The notes below the pieces were generated by a model. It made no database searches, was not told the origin of the DNA, and was given only the letters and a program-made list of their open reading frames with translations. Below are positions 24,160 through 34,735 of a stretch of DNA of 64,000 nt, piece after piece. Made by a program: the position numbers and the translations under genes. Each line of letters starts with the position of its first letter. The first letter of the stretch is position 1. The stretch covers positions 254,995 through 318,994 of the forward strand of contig VXBM01000057.1 of assembly GCA_013400155.1 (NCBI GenBank), given 5' to 3'. The stretch is from Helopsaltes ochotensis. Its lineage: Eukaryota; Chordata; Aves; Passeriformes; Locustellidae.

Positions 24160-27100
24160 GTGAGCGGCGCGATGCGGCCACCGACAGCCCGGCCGCGACC
24201 GCCTGCCCGCCCCACCGACCCGTGCGGGAGGGATGGACGGGCTCCGCTTCTCGGAGAGAAACGCTTCTCTGTGCTCGGCGATGGCTCCTGGCCGGCTCCC
24301 CTCCCCTGGCCTCTCTCCCCTCCCGTGGCTGGCCGTCCGCGGGGAGCCGAAGCAGCTCCGCCGCCGAGGCGCGGGTGCCGTGGGGCAGCGGCGTGGGGCA
24401 GGGCTGGGCTCCGCGCTGCTGCCCTGCCTTCCCATCCCTCGCGAGTGAGAACTTTGCCACGCGGAGACGGAGAGTGAGAGAGAAGCGGCGGGCAGGTAGT
24501 GTGCGTTTGTGCCCGCTCATCCCCTGCCTTGTCACCGCGACTTCTGCTCTTCGAAGGGCTGTGTCCCCGCTTGGCTGTGAGGAGCGTGTGGAAGGGGCCG
24601 CCCGATCATTCCCTGGGCAGGGAAGTGCTGTGCAGCCCCAGGCACAGACCTGGCCGCCAGGGAGGGATTCGGTCGCAGGGCAGAGGAAATGGTGTGCCGG
24701 GTGGAATGGCTGATGCCCAGCTTCTTGCCTCTCCTCAGCAGATTAATCTATCAATTATGTGAAGAGAAAAAAGGAAAAAAAATAAATCAATGAAAAGTCG
24801 TTTAAAAAGGACAGTTGAAGAGTTCGTGAGCAGCTTCCGGAGCGAGAGAGATCCAAATCTCCCAGATCAGGATTAAAGCAGTGACAACAATGTGTGGGAG
24901 AGGGGTGCAGTAGTTTAATGTGCAGGATGAGGAGAAGACAGACTGTCTTGTCTGAATTACCGGTGGCCTGTTATTTCTGCCTGGGTGGTTGCTGACATAC
25001 ACTGGCAAAGGAGGATGGGGCAGGGAGCAGGGGGAGAGGAAATGGGAGCTGGTGATGGAGTCAGGGAGTGGGGCATCAACTGAGTTTGTACATGCCCCCC
25101 TTGGTCCAGATGGCTGCTGGAGCTTGGAGGCCTTCCCTGATTTGGGGGGTTTTGGGTTCAAGGAGACCAAAAAATGGAATGGGAATAGTTGAGACCACAG
25201 CCAAGACTTTGAGGAGAAGGGCCAGGCTGGGAGGAATTCCAGAGGGCTGGGACTAGTTCTCAGGTGCCAGATACATTAATATTAATATGTATCTGAGAAC
25301 TGGGGTTATGGGCTAGAGAAACAGAAAGGTTTTTGTCTATGGGTAATCTGGATTGCTCCAAATGAAAATTTTTCAGAACTTTTGTATCTTTTACAGATGT
25401 GGAGGGATCATAGGTGGGAAGGGAGGCAGAAGTGAGCTGTGGGCGTTCTGCTGACGGGGTGAGTGGAACTTTAAATAAAGCTGAGGAAGTGAGAAGATAG
25501 GATATTCTTTCTTGCTGTTGCAGGCTGTTTGACTTGGATCCTGACCTGCTGCCCCTTTTCCAGTACAACTGCAAGCAATTTGCCAGCCCTCAGGAGTGCC
25601 TCTCTGCCCCTGAGTTCCTGGATCACATCAGGAAGGTGAGAGAGGAGCTGTGGCATGGCTGGAACTCAGTCTCCATGGAGGAAGAAACTTACGCGATGAT
25701 TTGGGACTGTGGTGTGTCTGACCAGGGAACACATGGGAAGTCTCCTCCTGAGATGACAACTGCAAGGGTTACTCAGGCTAGCAGAAGGCCAGGACAAAGT
25801 GTCCTACAACAGTGGGAACGGGATGAGAAGACAGGTTATGAAGGCTAAGAGGCACCATGCTGATTTCCATGCCCTCATCTGAGAGTAGATTTCTTCCTGT
25901 GAAAGCTGAAAGAATCCTTCTACTGTGGAGGTGCCTCAGGCAGATCACCTGTGTCCCGATGAGGACTGAAGCTCTCTGCTTGGCCACACGCTGGCCAGGA
26001 GGTGGCACAGAGCTGGGGAATGGGCCAGGCTACCCTGGACCCACTGCTGTGGAGAGGTTGTTGGTGGCAGCTGCAGAGCCAGAAGGCCCACAGCACCTCT
26101 CAGAGAGCCTCCGAGGGAGTGCTGCAGTACACATTCCCCTCCCCCCCAAACAGAGAAAGGAGCAACTCTGAGGAGAGGCTCATGCATGCACAGTGCACCT
26201 GGTGCAGCAGAGACCCTATGCTGAACCCTGAAGAGAAGCCACACTGGGACAAAGCACAGCCTTGCTTTGCAGATGCCTTCAATAATTTGCCTGACTCCAT
26301 CTTTAAACCAGTTTGGTGCTTTGCTTGCCTGTCTTCATTCCTTGTTAAGAGGCTGTTTCAGGACTGAGATCCTCTGATAGCTGCAAGCTTTTTGTTATTT
26401 TCCAGCCTCTCTTTATTGGCAAAATTAAGATTATTGCCTTGAGTTCTTTGCTCTTGTTGGAGATAAATTGCTTGTTGAAATTACAGAGCACAGTTCTATC
26501 ACTTCTTGGCTTTGCCAAGATAACCATGCCTTGGCTTTAATCTCTTCTTCCAATTTGTTGTGTCTGTTCCCTTAATCCTTCATTAAATCATTTCTGTCCT
26601 GTTTCCATTTGACTCTTAATGCTCCTGGGAGACTATGGTATATGTTTTACCAGACCAGGTCAAGAGTTCTCGTGCAATTGTCCTGGGGTCCTAGGAGTTG
26701 TAATTAATGCATAAGCATTAGTCCTTAACCTGCAACTGCTCTGCTGTAGGGCTGTTTATTCCCTGTAGGGCTGTTTATCAGCAGTGCTGCTTGCTGTGCA
26801 GCTCTGGTAGTGTCCCATGGAAGGATGTGATGTGAGCTGCTGCCATCCTCACTGATGTGACACATGATCACAGTAGAGCAATGGAAAACTCAGAGGGCAT
26901 CGGGGCTGGGAGGGGATCAGGCTGACAAGGATGAGGTAGAGGGTCAGCCGTTTTGTTTCCTCTGAGAGGGAAGCTGAACCTTTCTGTTAATGCCACTCTG
27001 CCTTCCTGCTCCTGTGCTAGGTGATGCTGGTGATTGATGCTGCTGTGAGCCACCTGGAGAACTTGTCCTGCCTGGAAGAGTATCTCTGCAACCTTGGCAA

Positions 27101-28421
27101 GAAGCACCAGGCAGTTGGTGTGAAGGTTGAGTCTTTCTCGGTGAGGTGTTCTCTCTTGTCTTGCTGTGGCTGTGTTTGTCCACCCCTGCCTGCAACCCTC
27201 AGTGGTCACCATCCTTCCTCTGGGTTCAGCTGTCTGGAGAGAAAGCTGATGGCTCAGGGCAGCCTATCCAAGATGCTGATACCAATGTAGTGACACTGCC
27301 CCAATGAGGGAAACTTTTGAGCTCCCCTTGTTTTCTGCCCTGCCCAGTAAGCCCAGACAGAAAGGATAGATGTGAGCAAAGCATTTCCACTGTTTGAAGA
27401 GGACCGTGGTTTAGGACACTGAAGTCTCTCCTGTGCCACAGGGCTGCAGGATCTGGATCGTTTTTGCATCTAATGCTCTGGGCAAACCTCACCACACCTG
27501 GAAAAGGGAACATCCACCTCTCTGTGTCTGTACTGGGATGGAGTCATTGCACCTCAGCCTGTGCTTCCTCCATGCCAGTAACATCCAAGCGTCTTCCATA
27601 TTAAACCCTTGATTACTCCTCTCCTTCTATCAAGCATGGACAGAAATGCAGTGGGGAAGGGTGGGTTGAAGAAAAGCTTTCTAACCCACACATGGCTCAT
27701 TCCTGATATTGCTAGCTTCTGTTCTCTTCAGAGGGAGCAGGGTCCCTTTTGTTTGGGGCAGTGATCCCCACCAGCTCTGCGCTCAGTGTGGGGGTGCTCC
27801 TGCATGGGGCTGCTCACAGCCCTGTGAGGAGCAGTGCCCTGTGGAGAAGCCTGAGAGGCACTGAGACATGCCCTAAACATCCAGCGTGGAGTCTGAGCCA
27901 CTCTCCTGACATCAGGGCACTGCTCAGCTCTGCTGCTCCACTGCTATGCCAAGGGGTAGGGCCAGCTACCTGCACCTGGGAGCTACAGAAACTGGATATG
28001 TACCTCTCCCCTGGTGTTACACGTGCAGTGTCAGCCCTGACTTCCACTCTGCACTCGTGCATGGTGAGGGCCAGCATAGGGCAGGGGAAGAGGATGACAT
28101 GGGCTGGTTCTGGGCCCCCTCTCACGAGCCAGGAACTGGAGAGGCCTGGTACTGTTGGTAGAAGAGGAGCAGGTGCCCTGCAGTTGGAGAAGTCAAGAAG
28201 GGTGTTGAAGTGAGACAAGAGACTACATGTCATCCTCTGGTGCTGAGCTTGACACCTCCTTGTTTGATTTGCAGACTGTCGGCGAGTCCTTGCTGTACAT
28301 GCTGGAGAAATGCCTTGGTGCTGCCTTCAGCCCAGAGGTGCAGGAAGCTTGGAGCAAACTCTACAATGCTGTGGTGAAAGCCATGCAACGTGGCTGGGAG
28401 ACCCTCCCAGAAGGGGACTAG
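24053..28421 (+). CDS. NGB: NGB, neuroglobin (complete, 4 exons, 161 aa)
   Basis: Neuroglobin is a cytosolic hexacoordinate haem globin of neurons and retina, with proposed roles in oxygen and NO handling and neuroprotection (family knowledge). Exons 24053-24159, 25524-25635, 27021-27140 and 28275-28421 join in phase to 161 residues; human has 151, and the extra length is at the two ends. Visible haem-pocket residues, numbered here: F34 (B10), Y50, H70 (E7, distal), K73 (E10), V74 (E11) and H102 (F8, proximal), a constant +6 shift from human. C52 and C61 match the CD-D loop disulfide pair (human 46/55) and C126 the third cysteine. Introns fall at phase 2, phase 0 immediately before E11, and phase 0: the B12.2, E11.0, G7.0 pattern diagnostic of neuroglobin. 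The ATG is the first in the sequenced exon and has CCGCC before it. Confidence 0.98.
25524..25635 (+). CDS. NGB: NGB exon 2 (residues 36-73)
   Basis: Encodes DPDLLPLFQYNCKQF and PEFLDHIRK: both loop cysteines and the distal haem ligand H70. Ends in phase 0 just before E11. Acceptor TTGCAG, donor GTGAGA. Confidence 0.97.
27021..27140 (+). CDS. NGB: NGB exon 3 (residues 74-113)
   Basis: Encodes VMLVIDAAVSHLENL, EEYLCNLGKKH and AVGVKVESFS: the E helix end, F helix and proximal haem ligand H102. It has two further cysteines, C90 and C96, where the human protein has none. Phase 0 at both ends. Confidence 0.97.
28275..28421 (+). CDS. NGB: NGB exon 4 coding part (residues 114-161 and stop)
   Basis: Encodes TVGESLLYMLEKCLG, then the G-H helices with AWSKLYNAVVKAM and RGWE, followed by a short tail TLPEGD and TAG. 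The tail is a few residues longer than in mammals. Confidence 0.97.
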   Translation, partial: TVGESLLYMLEKCLGAAFSPEVQEAWSKLYNAVVKAMQRGWETLPEGD

Positions 28422-29350
28422 ATGCTGCCAGCCATCCCTATCCCTGACCATGCAACAGTCCTGAGCATGGGGAGTCTCACGCCACACTCGCTGCCTCTCC
28501 CTACCTCTGTCTTTCTGTGTGCATCAGCCCATGGCTGCCTCTGCCACTCACCATGTGCCGGGGGCTCTCACATGGTTCCACCCTGCTTCAACACGAGCGT
28601 GTCTCTGCCTTTGCTAAGGGCTGGCAGGGCATGTCCCTGCAGTGAAGCTTGGCCGTGCCACAGCACAGATATGCCACCCTGCCCCAAGTTCCTTCAGGAA
28701 CACCAATACCCATGTATCTGCTCTGGGTTTTAGCTGGCTCGTCTTCTCTCCTCTTGCTACTCACCCTAGGTAGGTGACAGCTGGCATAGGCCTCTTGGGC
28801 TTCTTTGCCCAAAATCGTATTTTCTGTGCTTTACCTGCCAGGTCTGACACTGCTCAGTCATCCTGTGATTCTGTACCTGGTTCAGTTGTGGCAGTGACAG
28901 ATTTGGCTCCATCCAGGTCAAAAGGCAGCAAGAGAGCAAGGCTGGTCACACCATGTGGCTGTCCTCAAACCTTGCAGAGAGTTTTCCCCCTCTCCCTTCA
29001 TCAATATATCATTACCAGAGGATTAATCCTGGTGCTTTCTTCTGCCTTGCCTCTGACCTGGATGGGATCCCTGACTTCCCTGTGTCAGGTTTGCCACAAC
29101 CCAGTAGGTTTCCTAGGGATGCTTCAGGCAGTGGTGTCACATTAATCCCAAGGTGAGACTGCTTTTGGCAGGGTTGGGCTGCCAGCTGAAAGGCTTTGTG
29201 TTGATTTGGCCAGCTGGTTTAACCTTGGAGCCATTTGAAATGCAGCAGCAGCAACAGCAGCAATAGCAATGTCTGTTTACTGCTTTGTGTTAAGGAAAAT
29301 AAAGCAAATCCAAGGAACAGATGTCTTAAAATAAAAATGAAGGTTGCAAT
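28422..29350 (+). other. NGB: NGB 3' UTR with two candidate poly(A) signals
   Basis: Non-coding sequence after the NGB stop. AATAAA occurs at 29298-29303 and again at 29330-29335 on the gene strand, giving a 3' UTR of about 0.9 kb, plausible for this gene. A small (CAG/CAA) trinucleotide stretch lies at about 29241-29266. Confidence 0.55.
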
Positions 29351-32300
29351 CGTGTCATAGCAACAGCTTCCAGAAATTGTGGCTCTTGGCTAGAGGAGGC
29401 ATAGCTGGAGTCTTTCTGCTGATGCTGTCGGAATCTGGAGCGCTTCCCAGCTGCTCACAGTGCCCATCTGCAGAGTTCCTCATCCTCACAGGAGCGAGGA
29501 GATAGCATCTGCCAGAAGAAATCCCAGAAAACTGCTAAGAGGCAGCACCTGAGGGCTCTGTGAAGGGGCTGAACTTGAGCACTTTGAGGAAGAGTTCATC
29601 TTCATGGGGAAGTCACTGTGGAACAAGCAGAACCATGATTCTAGCCACCACTAGCCCCAGAGCAAGGACATGGAGAAATAATTCACTTACAGGCAACACC
29701 CTGTTTTTTGCCTCTTCTTCAAGACAGGAAGAGCCTAGTGTTGAGGTCTGAGATGGTCCTGTTCTGAGGACACATTCCTCCTATTTTCAGATGTTCTCCA
29801 CTCTGGGGCAGGAGAATGCTACCTGCCCAACATAACTGAAGACTCCTAGGCCCGTCCCATGGAAGGGATGATGAGTGCCCTGTGATATGGGTCTCTAGTG
29901 CCCTGCCACCAGGCCTGATGGTAGCCATGGGCTTCCAGCAAGCAAAAAGCCATCCAGCTGTGTTTGGGAGGCAAATTAATAGGTTTTGTGAAACGGGCAG
30001 TGAACATCCCCGCCTTCCTTGTCCTCCCCATGGTACCATGTTCTGCCTCTGCAGCCCTGCAGTGTGGTGGTGTGCATCCTGGCCCATGGCTCTCTCCATC
30101 AGCTGGGTCAGGTGAAGTCCTCCCCATTCTTGCACCCAGCAGTGAGGGATGGAGGAGCTGGGATTGAGGCGAGACAATGGCTTTGATGGCACAGTATGGG
30201 GCAGGAGGGTTTGTGAAGGGGGTGCCCTCTTTGCCACCCTCTTATGGGGCATCAGCCTTCAGCATTATGGGAGTGAGACACCTTCTCTCTCCATGTGACA
30301 AGTAGGCAGCTGTGTGATGGGTGCGCTGTGGGTGTTACTGCCCAAACCATCTCTGCTCCCTCTAGCTTTCCCAGCTCCTTGGTTTCTGCTCTTCTGTGCC
30401 ACATTTTGTGTAACTCCCAAGAGAACTGATCTGTGTGCCTCTTATACCCAGCTGTACTGTTTATTAAAAAACAACAGTGAGTCTTAGCCGTTTTTGATGC
30501 CTTGTGTTTATTTTAATATAAAAGTCCCAAGCAGACCAGAAAAAAAATAATATGACAGAGAGGGGTTTACTAGTTTCTTCTTGATTCTAGCTTTGGAGAT
30601 AATTGGTCACTGGGAGCACTTGTGTAATGCAGCTTTACTGACATGAGAAGACATGTTGGGAGCTTTTGTGCCTGGTAATTGAATGGGGGAGCAGTGGAGG
30701 GGCTAACAGAGACACCCTGCTACTGCTTGCTCAGACCCTTTAAGTATAATAATCTCTAACGAAATCAGAATTTTAAGCAATCAGCCTAAAAATCTCTTTT
30801 CTGTTGTTCAGCTGCTGCTTTTGGTTTTTGACATAGCATTAGCTCACCTGTTGCTGGTGACCTGCTGCTGGTCACCCACTGGTGGTCATCTGCAGCAGCA
30901 GACCATGGCCTCATAACGAAGTCTTGTCTGGCTCCATGGAGCATCCTTCACCCTGCCTGCTGGTTTGTGGAGCCATTCCAACAGCCCTGCCCAGGGAGCA
31001 GCTGGTAAGGATGCAGGAGGGTCTGTCTTCTAGTATGTTCTAGCTTTGACATGATGGGTTTCCAGCCCTGTGAGAGTTGGACACTTGATGCTGAAGAATG
31101 GTGCCTAGAGTGAGGAAGCCAGCTCAGAGTCTGTAATAGCATCTCCCAAAGGCTGGAAATCCCAGCCCTTGCACAGGAGAGAAGGGAAAACATCCTGGGG
31201 GAGACATGCTGCTCATTTAGGATGGGCTTGTTCCACAAGGCAATGTTGTGATGGCCTGTGAAGGGCAAGGAAAGCAGCAGAGATCTGAATGCAAAGAAAT
31301 ACCCCCTTTGGGTCATTGATAAGTTTTCCCGCTCTTCCTGGCCTCAGGACTGGTTGTGGGAGCCCAAACCTGGCACTGCAGGGAAGGGCCAGCATGGCAG
31401 CCTCCAGAAGCACTCCCATCTTTGACTGCCTGTGCCAGCAGGGAGGTTTGCCACAGCTCCCACAAACTGCCCCTCTGCTGTGGCTGCTGCCCAGTGGGGG
31501 TGCTCCCATCACTGCCTGCCACCCGCCGGCACAGTGGGAGACTCCATGCGATGGCTGGGCCCCGGCTGTGAGGGATTCTGAGTGTGCAGGTTGCAATCAG
31601 GGAGTGGGTTCCTGAGTGGGTTTCAAAGCAGAGGTGCAGTGTGAGGGGGCCGACACCCCCTCACTAGGCCGTGATGAGCTTCCCGGTGCGAGGGCTGGGC
31701 AAGCTGCGACCAGTGGCAATTACAGCCCTTGCTCACAGCCAGAGCTCCTGCCCAGCTCCCCAGCATGGCAATGCCCTGTGTTAACTCTGTTTACCACTCA
31801 TCACAAACCTCTGTAGGGGGACCTCTGTAGGGGCATGTGATGGGTTTTTAATTTTCCAGTTTTTCACCCAAAGGGAAGCTCGCCCCATGCCTTCTGCCCT
31901 ATGCCATAAACCAGTGGCAGGGCTCACCACGGGGAAGCTGTGGAGGAGCCAGCAGGAGGAACCTGCTGAAACCAGAGGCAAATCATTCAAGTACGAGTTC
32001 AGGTAAAAATAGTGTGTAATTTGGGATGGAGGACGGCAGAAAAGAGCACTGTTCTCTCAAAATCTAGAGAGGGACTTCCAAAATTATGTTCACTCCCCTC
32101 CCTGGGATTTGCTGGTGGGTAGTTCAGCTTTGGGAACATCTGCTCCATCCTCAGATGTGATGGGTTCCTCCTGCTGCTGACCCTTGCTGTGGTCCTGGAG
32201 GGGCTCCAGGCCACTCTCCTGCTACCTTCAAGCAGCATCTGCACCTTTGGTGGTGTTCTGAGCCAGCTCTGCCAATGGAGTGACTGCTGACAGAAGGTGG

Positions 32301-32630
32301 GTGAGAAAGGCACACGACTGTCCCAGGACCGCAACCCATGCCCAATGGAGGGATGGTGCCAAGGGCTGTGCCAGTCTATTTGGGACACAGTGAGGTGCTC
32401 TTCCACTCCTGAAACTCTGCTGCTTCTGCCCACTTGTTGGGGTTTGTTTTTATGGGGATCACAGTGGGCCGCCTGGAGGTGGGGACGTGTGCAAGCAGTC
32501 TCCTTGCCACTGAAGCCTCTGCAGGACATCCCCAGGCAGGGTCAAAAACAGCCCACAGGTGGGAAGAGGCTCCAGTGGCAAGGGCTCCCCCTAAGCCAGT
32601 GCCAGGAAAGACGCATGGGGGTGACGACGC
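29351..32630. other. Intergenic region between convergent NGB and TMEM63C
   Basis: I recognise no gene, transposon or RNA here. Several open frames of 90-177 codons exist on both strands, overlap one another and match nothing. The region is moderately GC-rich, which makes long chance frames common. Confidence 0.6.
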
Positions 32631-32639
32631 CAGGCAGCA

Positions 32640-34522
32640 ACTGGGTGAAGTCATTTTATTCAAGGCACGGTCATAGCAATAAATCACGAGAAGGTACAGA
32701 CCTCTGGCACATTCCTACAGTGGGCCAGCCAAAGGCAATCAGACCAGCAGCCCAAGCTCCCGAGGACACAGTGCCACTAGCAGGCACTTGCTTCTACCCT
32801 CAGAGAGGCCACCAGCATCCCCCTGCCCTGCCTGGGGCTGCCTCTGGAGCAGGCAGTGAGGGGAACAGCTGAGCCATGGGCAGCCGCAGGGGCACCTGGG
32901 TAGGAGGCCACAAAGCCCCCAGGGAACTTTTTTGGGTTGGAAGGGTGCATCTGAGCTCAAGGCTCCCACAAGGCAATCACTTCGTGGCTGGTGTGCTGCA
33001 GCCACTGCCCCAGCATGCAGGAGTGTGGGTGGGACAGGGGCCATGGGACTGCCAGCTGGCTGAGCTGTGACCCACCAGCCCCACAGGAATGTCCTAAGGG
33101 CCCCCTTGGTGCTCTCACTGCTGGGCTGCCTTTTAACCTCCCCCTCAGCCCAGAACTGGCACACTACCCCTCCTCCCAGTGGCACTAGTAATGCTAATCA
33201 GTGCCTTGGCTGAGCATCTGCCTTTGCACAACAGCACTCCCCATGCCAGAAGCCCTAGTGCTGGCAGAGCTGCACTTTCCTCCCTTCCCTCCCTGCACTG
33301 CCCTGGGATGGTGTCAACTCTAGTTGCTCTGAAGCTAGCAGGAGAATCAGGGACAGGAAAATCAGCCCTGAGGCCAAAGCAGGGCTGAGTGAGGAGCCAG
33401 CATGCCCAGGTGGGCTATGGTGAGAGAGGAGCTGAGCAGGATGAGGATATACCCTCATCCCCAGGGGCCACCACAGCTACTCTGGATGAGCTGGAAAACT
33501 CCAGGGAAGCTGTCTGGGCAGGTAATGGTGCATTTACACTAATCACAGCAGGACTCACACTCGAGAGGCAGTGTGGCTACTGGGGTAGCATCCCACAGCT
33601 GCAGCTTGTGGACAAAGGCAGGCAGGATGTGGTGGACCAGGAGGACCTGGAAGTCCAGGCTAGCCTCCACCTGTCCCCTCTATTCTGTTGCACTAGGACA
33701 GAGCTATTCTGGATCCCACGGACAGCCCCAGTGAGCGGATGAGCACGATGGGGTGCTTCCAGGGAAGAGGAGCGACAAGGAGCTGTCCTCAAAGCCATTA
33801 AACACACTTGTCTCTTGCCCTCCCACTTCTCCCCAAAAGCCCAAGGGCACAGGCATTGTGCAGCAAGATGGGGGGATGGGGTGGGAGGTTGAGGAAGAGC
33901 TGGGCTTGCACTTGATGCCTGCCATGGTGCAGCTCTGGTGGCAGATGTAGGGACACTCACCTCCTCCACCAAAACACACGTATGTCAGCAGTCCCTGCTA
34001 AATGGGCAAAGCAGGGGCAGGCAGCAGCTTGCAGACCAGCAGCAGGGAAGGCAGCAGGACAGCTGCCTTAGCAGTGGGTGGATGGGGTGAGACGGAAGGG
34101 TTAGGGGTGGCTGTCCCCTGCCACTGAGGACCCAGAGGACAGCATGGTGGCAGGCACATTCATCTAGGCTATCTGAGCTGCTTCCTCCTCTCAGAGGGGC
34201 CACAGCCTCTCTCCTGCCCCCAAAAGCATGGCCTCTCAGAGAGACCCTCCCAATACTGCTGCACCCCCTCTTCCCCACTGTGTGCTGGAGGAGGCAGGGG
34301 ACAGGGGGACACACTAGGGGGCTCAGCCAGTGCAGGCAGCAGGAGGGACCATCAGAGCCCCCTGCCACTGCCCATGCAATGGGGTCTCTCCCTCACATCA
34401 GTCCTGTCATCCCTTGCCCCATTAGCAAGGTGGCCACCATGAGTGCAGGGAAGGCTCCTTCCTGCCCCATGGCACGTCCTCCGCTCTCAGCACAGTCTGT
34501 TCTCAGCCTGTGGCGGGGATGT
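32640..34522 (-). other. TMEM63C: TMEM63C 3' UTR (inferred)
   Basis: Non-coding sequence after the stop on the minus strand. The first good minus-strand AATAAA lies at 32660-32655, giving a 3' UTR of about 1.9 kb. Open frames on both strands here do not resemble proteins. Confidence 0.55.
32655..32660 (-). terminator. TMEM63C: Candidate poly(A) signal AATAAA for TMEM63C
   Basis: Plus-strand TTTATT, reading TGAATAAAATG on the gene strand, 1.9 kb after the stop. I saw no closer canonical signal. Confidence 0.5.
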
Positions 34523-34735
34523 TCACTGGTAGCGAGCCTGGCTCTCTATCACGGGGCCGCTCCTGTACTCGCCCTCCACTGTCTCCAGCTCTGTCTCGAA
34601 GCTCTGCAGGCCCCCATCCTCCCCATCCTCCACTGGCTCCAGGTGGTTGCCCATGGTGCCATAGGACTGATGTGCCGGAGAGGCTGCCGGTGTCAGGCTC
34701 AGCTCAGGCTCCTGCAGGACAGTGGCCACAAAGAG
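34523..34735 (-). CDS. TMEM63C: TMEM63C last coding exon (residues 761-830 and stop)
   Basis: Encodes VATVLQEPELSLTPAASPA, YGTM, an acidic stretch and a C-terminal QARYQ before TGA. The human tail ends QNQYH. Acceptor GGGCAG. Confidence 0.96.
   Translation of the reverse strand, partial: LFVATVLQEPELSLTPAASPAHQSYGTMGNHLEPVEDGEDGGLQSFETELETVEGEYRSGPVIESQARYQ

Larger units (their letters stand above)
23780..24700. promoter_or_regulatory. NGB: CpG-rich island over NGB promoter, exon 1 and start of intron 1
   Basis: GC content and CpG density rise sharply from about 23.8 kb and fall after about 24.7 kb, centred on the NGB start codon. The core is lost in the N run. A CpG-island promoter is known for vertebrate NGB; the exact transcription start cannot be read here. 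Confidence 0.7.
24160..28274 (+). other. NGB: NGB introns 1-3
   Basis: Introns 24160-25523, 25636-27020 and 27141-28274, all GT-AG. I see no extra exon, RNA gene or transposon. The first part of intron 1 belongs to the CpG island. A short direct repeat CTGTAGGGCTGTTTAT occurs twice near 26.75 kb. Confidence 0.75.

Noticed and set aside
23492..24535. 347-codon frame on the minus strand crossing the N run
   Set aside because: Open only because N's are translated as X and the region is GC-rich with few stops; NGB exon 1 occupies the other strand.
24222..24713. 163-codon plus-strand frame in NGB intron 1
   Set aside because: CpG-island sequence has few stop codons; not conserved-looking and not joined to NGB by splicing.
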